In this document: positions 55,952 through 64,000 of the stretch, one piece after another | How positions within the stretch are numbered: the first letter of the stretch is position 1 | How the letters are laid out: every line of letters starts with the position of its first letter | NCBI RefSeq assembly: GCF_047948215.1 | Contig: NC_134455.1 | Coordinates: 160,624,575-160,688,574, forward strand | Direction of reading: 5' to 3' | DNA length: 64,000 nucleotides | From: Lycorma delicatula | Taxonomy: Eukaryota > Arthropoda > Insecta > Hemiptera > Fulgoridae | Position numbers and translations under genes: made by a program | The notes under the pieces: generated by a model | Seen by the model: only the letters and a program-made list of their open reading frames with translations | Told to the model about the DNA's origin: nothing | Databases searched by the model: none

Positions 55952-56388
55952 CTCGGACAGCCCGGCTGGTTAGGGTTGCATGGCTCGCCCGGGTCATACC
56001 TCCTGTTTGAGCCAGCCGGGACTCCGCATAGGGCAGGGCGGCCCACGGTTGAAGAACTTCGGTTGAGATTGTAAGCAGAGCATGCAAGTGTTTCACGGAT
56101 CGTCTGTGCTAGGGCGTTTGAGGCTGTTTGGACGGCGATCACGTTGAAAGAAACGACCGGGTTAGCATTTGTGTGCCGGTCCGAGAATCTCCCAATGGGG
56201 CCGGAGGGAAACCGAGGATTGCTGAGGGGGGGACATCTTAGCCTGGCGAATGCCTCTATGGCATAAGAGTTCCGAGGGCTTTTGAGGACTGCAGGCGAAG
56301 CTTCGGCCTAGGAACTGCAGGGGTGGTGGGCTACCGGAATAGCTCAAGATGGGTGCCTCTTAAACAAAAAAAATTAAAGTCCCTTACA
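55952..56388 (+). other. 3' UTR of copy A
   Basis: The sequence is GC-rich and conserved in copies B (59131-59551) and C (63594-64000). It contains CCCGGCTGGTTAGGGTT near the start and the partner GAGCCAGCCGGG 30 nt further, which can pair, and CGAAGCTTCGGCC-type short palindromes near its end. Such structured 3' ends are what LINE RTs recognise. It ends with an A-rich tract and TTAAAGTCCCTTACA. Confidence 0.75.
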
Positions 56389-59130
56389 GAGTTTATCCTT
56401 GTGTCGTCATATTTTCAATATGCTGATCCTGTGGAGGATCACCTGCGGCGTTGAGACGAGATTCTCAGGGCGTTCCCTACTGAACCGTTGCTGATTGGTG
56501 CGGATGTGAATGCAAAGTCTGGGCAATGGTACGCACCAGTGACGGACCTTCGAGGTCGTGCAGGGGAGGAATAATTAATGCGGAATGGCTTGCAAATTTT
56601 TAATGGAGATGGACTGCAGAGGGCACGTGCGATTATTTCAGGGCACGAATATTGACATCACGCTGGTTCGAGGTGCATTAAACGTACTACACTGGAGAGT
56701 TTCGGACGAATCGTCCAGCGATCACCGCCTCATCATGTTTGAAGTGGAATTGCAAGGTTTACATGACACAGCACGTCGATTGGCGGAGCCTGGTCGCTAC
56801 ATTTTGGGGCGTGCTGATTGGACGAAGTACGGGTCAAGTTTGCGGCGGGGTCTTCAGGATTGGAGGAGGCGTTACCGGGACCTCGACGTGGACGTGGCCG
56901 CCCTGGAATTTGGAAGAACGGTGGTGGCAGCGGCGGATGCAGCAATACCAACATGCACAGGCGGGGAACGGCTTTCCAAGTGGTGGACGACAGAATTTGC
57001 CCAGTTGAGATTGGCAGTACGCCGTGCACGATGCCTGGCCCAGCGGGCGCGTGACCAAGATGACAGATTGCGCCTATTCAACATCTACAGGCGAGTTTGT
57101 AATAAATATCGAGCCCGAGTGCGTGAAGCACGGCGAGATTCCTGGAGGCGGTTTGTGTCTGAGCAAGGGCAGAGAGATCCTTGGGGTCTTATTTACAGAG
57201 TGACCTTTGGTAAAGAGAAGAGGGAGCAGGTCTTTTCTGGACTACGAACGCCGACTGGCATAGAGACTGACTTGGAAGAGGTCTTGCGACTGTTGCTCGA
57301 GGGCCTGTTGCCTGACGATACCTTGGAAGGCGAGACGGCATACCATGGCCGGATTCGCCAAGAACTGGCCTCGTTGACCCTTACAACCAGGTCAGAGACG
57401 ATAACTGAAGAGGAATTATTAAAGGCGTTGTATTCCATGCGCCGAGGCAGGGCCCTCGGGCCAGATAACGTAACAGTTGACTTGTTGCAGAAGTCAGTTC
57501 CGTATTGTTTGGAAGACCTGCTCTATTTAAATAACGCTGTTCTAAATGTATCTCAGTTTCCAAAATGTTGGAAATTAGGAAAGCTAGTAGTCCTGTATAA
57601 AGGCTCGGGGAAGGACCCCTCGCTGGTAAAATCATACAGACCACTGACGTTGCTGTCTTCGATTGGCAAGCTTTTTGAGAGAATACTGTATTCCCGGGTT
57701 TCGGCTCGTTTCTGCAGTAATAATAGCCTCAGCAAGCAGCAGTTCGGGTTCCGTCGCGGTTCAGGCACGGAGGAGGCGATTGGTTTTGTTCAACGACGAA
57801 TGGCAGAGGCCGACCGGTACCTTCTGGGTGTGTTTCTCGACATCCGTTGTGCTTTTGACAACCTTTGGTGGCTGTCTGTCCTCTACCAGCTGGGCAGACG
57901 TGGAGTTACAGTTGAAGAGATGGCATAGTTCCGAAGTTTCTTTGAGGATAGAAAAGTGATACTTCGTCGAGGTCACTTAGAACACTCCAAGGTGTTGTCT
58001 AAGGGGAGCCCCCAAGGTAGTGTCCTCAGTCCATTGCTATGGACTGTGGAGTTCGATACGCTGTTGCAGGTGCGATTCCCGCCTGGATGCGGAGTCGTGG
58101 CTTACGCAGATGACGCGTTGCTGTTGGTGTCTGGCACTTCTCGTGTGGAGTTAGAAAGAAAGGCCGGAAGAGCGTGCCGTCAATTGGTAGTATGGGTAGC
58201 ACAACATAAGCTCGAATTCAACTACGAGAAGTCCACGGCGATGATGTTGAAGGGTAGGTTCCACCATGGCCGGAGGCCCGTCGTCCATCTTGGCGGGCAG
58301 CGGTTGCAGTTTGTGGACTGCCAAAGGTACCTGGGTGTGCTCTTGGATGATCGAGGAACTTTTAAGGACCATTTCCGGTCGGTAGGGAATAAAGCCTGCG
58401 CAGCGTTTAACAGCTTGCGGCGGGTATCTGGCTCGAAGTGGGGCCTGGATTTTAGAGCTCTGAGGATCCTATATTTGGGCCTATTTGAATCAATTGTTTT
58501 GTACGTCTCGTCGATATGGGCAACCAGGCTAGAACTGCAATATTACCGCAGTATGTTGAACCGGTCTCAGCGCTTGGCGCTATTGGCATTGACTAAAGCA
58601 TATCGCATGGTATCAGGAGAGGCGTTGACGGTGATTGCGGGAGTAAAGCCACTAGACATCAAGGCTTGGGAGAGGACCGAGAAGTACCGCTTAAAGAAAG
58701 CAGGAATTTATACAACAGCAGCAGCAAGAGGTGTCGAGCTCGAAGGCTACGAGAGGTGGCAGCAAAGGTGGGATGCCGCAACAGTGGGGCGGCATACCTA
58801 TAATATCTTTCCTGACGTTCGGCGCCGGTGTGTGAGTTGCAATATACAACCGGATCATGAACGACACAGGTGCTCTCGGGGCATGGCGACTTCCAAGCGA
58901 AGATTTACTCCTTCCGCTTGGTGGCTGACCCAAATTGTCAGGAATGTGGGCAGCCGGAGACGGTGTCTCACGTTTTACACGACTGTGTGCGATATGCCTA
59001 CGCCAGGGACAGGTTACTCCGTGACCTTCAGCGGCTCGAGCTCAACTACGATCTTCCGGCTATAATGTTTTCATCTGCCGGATTAAAGGTGTTTCGAGCA
59101 TTCTTGAAAAGCGTCTTCCAGAATAGGTAG
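56389..59130 (+). pseudogene. Copy B ORF2, truncated endonuclease + nearly intact RT
   Basis: The endonuclease tail (GADVNAKSGQWYAPVTDLRG, TNIDITLVRGALN, SSDHRLIMFEV) has stops near 56454 and 56573. From 56585 the frame is open for 447 codons through RRGRALGPDNVTVDLLQKS, SYRPLTLLSSIGKLFERILY, QFGFRRGSGTEEA and LLGVFLDIRCAFDNLWW (motif A). A TAG at 57926-57928 interrupts before KGSPQGSVLSPLLWTVEF and AYADDALLLVSG (motif C). The thumb and the knuckle CQECGQPETVSHVLHDC follow, with one frameshift near 58857. One stop and one frameshift from 56585 onwards suggest it is the youngest ORF2 here. It would be the RT of the element. Confidence 0.88.
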
Positions 59131-59551
59131 GTCGGACAGCCCGGCTGGTTAGGGTTGTATGGCCCACCCGGGTCATGCCTCCTGCCTGAGCCAGCCGGGA
59201 CTCCGCATAGGGTAGGGCGGCCCACGATTGAAGATCGTCAACGGAGATTGTGAGCGGAGCATGCAAGGGTTTCGCGGATCGTCGGCGATAGGAGGTTTGA
59301 GGCTGATTAGACGGCGATCACTTTGAAAAAATACGACCGGGTTGGCATTTGTGTGCCGGTCCGAGAATCTCCCGATGACGCCGGAGGGCTGAGGGGGGAC
59401 ATCTTAGCCTGGAGAATGCCTTTCTGGCATAAAAATTCCGAGGGCTTTTGAGAACTGCAGGCGAAGGCTTCGGCCTAGGAACTGCAGGGGTAGTGAGCTA
59501 CCGGAATAGCTCAAGGTGGGTGCCTCTTAAACAAAATTAAAGTCCCTTACA
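59131..59551 (+). other. 3' UTR of copy B and junction with copy C
   Basis: Colinear with the 3' UTR of copy A at about 90 percent identity, lacking about 15 bp near 59390. It ends AAACAAAATTAAAGTCCCTT ACAC, and copy C starts with AGCGTCTGCC at 59553. Confidence 0.8.
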
Positions 59552-59728
59552 CAGCGTCTGCCGACGTTACTGGCACCCATGGTTAGTCATTATACAGTTT
59601 ATTCTTGTGACTATTTCGCAAATTGTTTCTTGAGGTTGTCCGACCTCCAATTTTTATTCTGTTATTTATTTGTTGTTTATTATTATTTATTTGTTTACTT
59701 GTAGTTTCACACGCACAACTCCACCTGC

Positions 59729-61080
59729 ATGGCGTCCAAGGGACGCTTATCAGATATTTCAAGTAGCGAAAAGGGATCACCGTCCCCTCGGCGTGGAAAG
59801 AGGCGAGGAGCAGATATGCCTTCTGATAGCGAGGCACCAACGATTCGACTGAGACAGAAAGGTGTACGCTCCCAACCGGTGCCTTCCTCTACAGGGCACT
59901 GTTCGGATACTGACCTAGAGATAGAGAAGATCTTGGGGTTAGCAACTTGGACAGCGAAAGTGCCGCCTCTGCAGGCCCGCAAACAAGCGGTTTTAGAGTT
60001 AAAGAAGGTGGAGAGCCAGATTGCCACGGAGGGACTTGTGCTCCAAGGCATGAAAGAATTGGCAGCCCTATTTAATGGGATTATTGGTGAACTGGATTAT
60101 TGTAAACAACACGTTGGTAACAACAGAAACGTGAAAGAGAAGACAGCAGCGTTTGTGTCGGTGAGGTTGCGTAAACTGCGCTATCTCCACTCCTTGTCGA
60201 TGCGTCGGGTTGAACGCCTGCAAGGGTTTGTGGATGGCTATAAAACCGGAGCCGGATTGAAGGACGCTCCTGAAATCGCAAGTGGTGTGGTTGGCGGTAC
60301 GCCGTTATTCTCAGCAGTGGTGGGTCAATCACGACGTCATCATCAGAAGGTTGTGCTGGTGGACCGACCAGCGGAGACGACGAAGGTAGCGTTCAAAGAA
60401 GAAGTGGTCCGGAAGCTGGGGGCCACGGAAAGAGGCTTAAAGATAGTTAGTGTTAAAGAAAATCAGAAAGGGTTGCGCATTTTGACGCATGACAGCGATA
60501 CTGAGAGGAAGATAAAAGAAAATGAGTTGTTGCGGCCCTATGTTATGAAGTCGGTGCCATCACAACCGTTGCGGCCACGAATGATATTGTATGATGTTCC
60601 TAGTAGCCTAACGGAAGATCAATTGTTGGAGGCTATTCGGGGGCAGAACACCAAATTGGCACCCGATGAATTCAGGAAGTTGTTGAAAGTTGCATTCCGG
60701 ACCGGGATAAAGGAGGGGCCTTTAGTCCATTATATATTAGAATGTGATAAGGCCTTGAGGTCGGTGTTCCTGGAAACAGGCAGAGTCTTTATAGACTACC
60801 AGGCATGCAAGATCAGAGACTTTGTACGAGTTACTCGATGTTTTAAGTGCTCAGGCCTAGGTCATATGGCCAAGCAATGCAAGTCAGTAGACTTATGTAC
60901 ATATTGTGGTGAGGAGGACCACAAGAAATCGGATTATTCGGTCCGGAAGGCAAATATGGAAAGCCTACTTGCATTAACTGTCGAAGACTGAAAAAACCCG
61001 ATAGCCACAGCTATCTAAGTCAAGACTGCCCAGCGTATAGGCGGGCGAGGGAACTGCTGATTATGAGGACCGATGTTTAA
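59729..61080 (+). pseudogene. Copy C ORF1 (gag), nearly intact
   Basis: From MASKGRLSDISSSEKGSPSP the frame is open for 420 codons. In order: Ser/Arg-rich N-terminus; an amphipathic region about residues 70-170 (KVPPLQARKQAVLELKKVES, LQGMKELAALFNGIIGELDY) that may form a coiled coil; RRVERLQGFVDGYKTGAG; a VLVDRPAETT...ILTHDSDTERKIKE region; RRM-like RPRMILYDVPSSLTEDQLLE; and knuckles CFKCSGLGHMAKQC (about residues 370-383) and CTYCGEEDHKKSDY, whose last Cys is Tyr. A 2-nt insertion near 60955 ends the frame early at 60991; the ancestral frame goes through a third knuckle to TAA 61078-61080, overlapping the ORF2 ATG at 61073. Best guide to the family's ORF1. Confidence 0.85.
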
Positions 61081-63593
61081 GGTTGGTCAGATTAATCTCA
61101 GCCGATCGTACTGTAGTCAGGTGGAGTTGGAGCGATTGGCGGATGTGTTTGGGTTGGATGCTCTGTTGATACAAGAGCCTAATGTTGTATGTGATAAGTC
61201 ACGGGGTTCACACGTTCGTGGAACGCTATCTATGTAGCTGGGGCGGCAATGTCAGTGGTATTGGTTCGACGGGATCATCAGATCCTTAAGTTGGATGCCG
61301 TTTCCTCCTTACATCATGCCTGTGTGAAGGTTTGCCTGCTTGATCAGGAATTTATTCTGGTTTCTTCGTACTTTCAATATGCGGATCCAGTGGAAGTTCA
61401 CCTTCAGCATTGGGATACTATTCTCCAAGCTTTTCCAACTGGGCCACTGTTGATAGGTGCTGATGTAAATGCAAAATCCAGGTTGTGGCATGCGCCAGTG
61501 ACTGATCTTCGAGGTCGTGCTGTGGAGGAATATGTGTTGCGACACGGCCTCCTGGTCTTGAATGAAGAAGATCACCTGCCAACATATAGGGACATGTGAG
61601 GTTGTTCCAGGGCACAAACATCGATGTCACGTTGGTTCGAGGCGACTTGGGTGCCCAACGGTGGAGAGTAGCAGACGAATCTTCTAGTGACCACCGCTTA
61701 ATACTATATGAGGTGGAGGCACAGGGTACTCGTGGTACGGCCCGTCGATTGGCGGAGCCTGGCCGCTACATCTTAGGCCGTGCTGACTGGGCCAAGTACG
61801 AATTACGTTTACGGAGAGGTCTTCAAGCTTGGAGAAGACAATTCAGGGACCAACACATAAATGTGGCTGCGTTGGAATTTGGAAAGGCAGTAGTGGATGC
61901 AGCAGATTCCGCAATACCAAAGTGCACAGGAAGGGAACGGCTTTCCACATGGTGGACCACGGAATTCGCCCAATTGCGATTGCAAGTACGCCGTGCACGA
62001 TGGCTAGCTCAGCGAGCCCGTCATCAAGACGAACGAGTTCATTTATTTGCAGCTTACCGGCTGGTATGTAATAGGTACCGGGCTCGGGGCGTGAAGCACG
62101 GCGGCTTTCTTATAGACCACTGACGTTGCTGTCTTCAGTTGGAAAGTTATTTGAGAAGATCCTATATTTTCGGGTTTCGACCCGCTTCTTTGAAAATGGG
62201 AGCCTCAGTCAGCGGCAGTTTAGGTTCCGCCGTGGCTCTAGTCCGGAGGATGCTATCTGCCATGTTCAACGGGTGATAGCAGAGACCGACCGGTACCTTT
62301 TAGGTATATTCCTCGACATCCGTGGTGCTTTTGACAACCTTTGGTGGCCGTCTGTCCTTTACTAACTGGGCAGACGTGGAGTGACGCAGGAAGAAATGGC
62401 GTTATTTAAGAGCTTCTTCCAAGACAGACGAGTGGTGCTTCGTCGAGGACAGTTTGAACGTACCAAAGTGTTGTCTAAGGGGAGCCCCCAGGGCAGTGTT
62501 CTTAGCCCGCTGTTGTGGTCGGTGGACTTTGATACGTTGCTACGGGTACGATTCCCGCCTGGATGCGGAGTCGTGGCTTACGCAGATGATGCGTTGTTGC
62601 TGGTGCCGGGAACTTCCCGTGTCGACCTAGAGCAGAAGACAGAGAGGGCATGCCATCAGCTACTCGTATGGGCGCAGCAACATAAATTGGAGTTTAACTA
62701 TGGGAGGTCCACAGGGATGATGCTGAAGGGTAGGTTTCACCCAGGAAGGCGGCCCGTCGTCCAGCTAGGCGGGCGACGCCTGCAGTTTGTAGATTGCCAA
62801 CGGTACTTGGGAGTGCTCTTGGATGATCGAGGTAATTTTAAAGATCATTTTCGGTCGGTTGGAAACAAGGCTTGTGCCGCATTCAACAGCTTGCGGCGAG
62901 TGTCGGGCACGACATGGGGCCTAGATTTTATGGCTTTAAAGATACTGTACAAGGGCCTTTTTGAATCGATAATGTTGTTTGCCTCAGCGGTGTGGACGCG
63001 GCGACTTGAGATGCAATATTATCGTTCTCTGTTGAACCGGTCTCAGCGCTTGGCTCTGTTGGCATTAACGAAGGCGTATCGCACTGTGTCAGGAGAGGCT
63101 CTGACGGTGATAGCGGAGTAAAGCCCTTGGATATCTCAGCCTGGGAGAGAGCAGAAAAGTACCGTCTGAAGAAATCGGGACGGTGGACGGTGGGTCGAGC
63201 AAGAGGTGTCGAGCTTGCCAGTTTTGAGGAATAGCAGCGAAGGTGGGATGCCGCAACAGTAGGGCGGCATACCTACGCAATATTTCCGGACGTTCGACGT
63301 CGCTGGTACAGCCAGACCATATAATGACTCAGGTGCTCTCAGGACACGGCGGTTTCCGGGCAAAGCATTACTCCTTTCGCTTGGTAACGGATCCGAATTG
63401 TTCGGAATGTGGTCAGCCAGAGACGGTGTCTCACATCTTACATGATTGTGTGCGGTACGCTTTTGCCAGAGACAGGTTACTCTGTGACCTTCAGCGGCTC
63501 GAGTTGAGCTTTGACGTTCCGGCTCTGTTGTTTTCGAAAGCCGGTTTGATAGTTTTTGAACGTTACATCAGAAGCATCTTTTCAGATAGGTAG
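61073..63593 (+). pseudogene. Copy C ORF2 with internal deletion
   Basis: The start MFKVGQINLSRSYCSQVELE overlaps ORF1 (ATGTTTAA). The endonuclease has LIQEPNVV, GADVNAKSRLWHAPVTDLRG and SSDHRLILYEV with frameshifts near 61195 and 61590. At about 62116 a deletion joins the linker (copy A 53958) to the SYRP block (copy A 54448), removing about 490 bp that encode the RT fingers. The rest is readable: RGSSPEDA, LDIRGAFDNLWW, TAA 62363, KGSPQGSVLSPLLW, AYADDALLLVPG, thumb, a frameshift near 63115, and the knuckle CSECGQPETVSHILHDC, ending TAG 63591-63593. Inactive. Confidence 0.87.
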
Positions 63594-64000
63594 CTCGGAC
63601 AGCCCGGCTGGTTAGGGTTGTATGGCTCGCCCGGGTCATGCCTCCTGTTTGAGCCAACCGGGACTCCGCATAGGGCAGGGCGGCCCATGGTTGAAGATCT
63701 TCAGCAGAGATTGTAAGCAGAGCATGCAAGGATTTCACGGGTCGTCTGTGCTAGGACGTTTGAGGCTGTTTGGACGGCGATCACGTTGAAAGAAACGACC
63801 AGGTTGGCATTTGTGTGCCGGTCCGAGAATCTCCCAATGAAGCCGGAGGGAAACCGAGGATGGCTGAGGAGGAACATCTTAGCCTGGCGAATGCCTCTAT
63901 GGCATGACAGTTCCAAGGGCTTTTGAGGACTGCAGGCGAAGGCTTCGGCCTAGGAACTGCAGGGGTGGTGGGCTACCGGAATAGCTCAAGGTGGGTGCCT
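63594..64000 (+). other. 3' UTR of copy C, cut by window end
   Basis: Same structured 3' UTR as copies A and B, closest to A. What lies after it is unknown. Confidence 0.8.

Larger units (their letters stand above)
51559..56388 (+). mobile_element. R1-clade LINE copy A (first of tandem array)
   Basis: A full-length element of about 4.8 kb: 5' UTR 51559-51720, ORF1, ORF2 and a 437-bp 3' UTR ending CTTAAACAAAAAAAATTAAA followed by GTCCCTTACA. The start AGCGTCTGCCGAC is shared with copy C (59553). Both ORFs are broken by several small indels. The next copy begins directly after it, in the same direction. Confidence 0.88.
56389..59551 (+). mobile_element. R1-clade LINE copy B (5'-truncated, middle of array)
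   Basis: It begins inside the endonuclease (EFILVSSYFQYADPVEDHL) immediately after the 3' end of copy A and runs to the same 3' end, so it is a 5'-truncated insertion next to copy A in the same orientation. The RT part is the best preserved of the three copies. The 3' end joins directly to the 5' end of copy C. Confidence 0.88.
59553..64000 (+). mobile_element. R1-clade LINE copy C (third of array, runs off window)
   Basis: 5' UTR 59553-59728, ORF1, ORF2 with an internal deletion of about 490 bp, and the 3' UTR to the window end (64000), which stops at GGTGGGTGCCT, a few tens of bases before the expected 3' end. It is in the same orientation as A and B. Confidence 0.88.

Noticed and set aside
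56378..56388. GTCCCTTACA at the LINE junctions as remnant of the 28S rDNA R1 target
   Set aside because: Only about six bases agree with the rDNA sequence around the R1 site and the flanks do not. No other rDNA sequence is in the window.

Overview
The window looks like insect (arthropod) nuclear DNA. The background is AT-rich, with islands of more GC-rich transposon sequence. Evidence for an insect: R1-clade non-LTR retrotransposons; mariner and hAT transposons; a short (TTAGG)n-type tract (40556-40570); and an inserted piece of mitochondrial nad5 in which AGA codons fall where ND5 proteins have Ser, as expected under the invertebrate mitochondrial code. I recognise no intact host protein gene, rRNA gene or functional tRNA gene. 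Almost everything interpretable is a mobile element, and every element coding region is broken by stops, frameshifts or deletions.

Layout. 1-5715: AT-rich DNA with simple repeats and one dispersed repeat. 5716-9960: two minus-strand copies of an I/Jockey-like LINE that appear to carry only ORF1 (gag). 9960-14077: a plus-strand R1-clade LINE with ORF1 and ORF2, followed by a copy of a hairpin-bearing 5'-UTR-like repeat (14078-14400) and a third ORF1 fragment (minus). 15910-16198: tRNA-derived SINE. 17719-18256: 3' end of another LINE. 19523-22088: complete hAT (Buster/ZBED5-like) element with an 8-bp TSD. 22383-23530: complete mariner-like element with TIRs and TA sites. 26897-31366: mosaic of LINE fragments and a mariner-like transposase. 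33640-39000: four more IS630/Tc1/mariner-type remnants, one between clear TIRs. 39001-42335: AT-rich, no genes.

42336-64000 is a retrotransposon cluster. It starts with the C-terminus of an R2-superclade LINE with a restriction-like endonuclease. Next is an R1-like RT fragment (E3), into which a 5.8-kb R1-clade LINE (E2, 44193-50007, minus) appears to be inserted between 140-bp direct repeats. About 400 bp of E2's RT core is replaced by a nad5 NUMT of almost the same length. From 51559 to the window end, three copies (A, B, C) of one R1-clade family stand head-to-tail, with a common AAA[A/G]TCCCTTA motif at each junction.

How the parts work together. The R1-clade LINEs share one plan: ORF1 with RRM-like and CCHC zinc-knuckle regions, then ORF2 with APE endonuclease, RT and a C-terminal CCHC. 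In four of them the ORF2 ATG overlaps the ORF1 stop in the same relative frame, which suggests termination-reinitiation. None of the copies looks able to move by itself. The main value of the window is as a record of nested insertion, tandem retrotransposition, gene conversion and end-joining repair. Family names are from recognition of motifs by eye; no database search was run.
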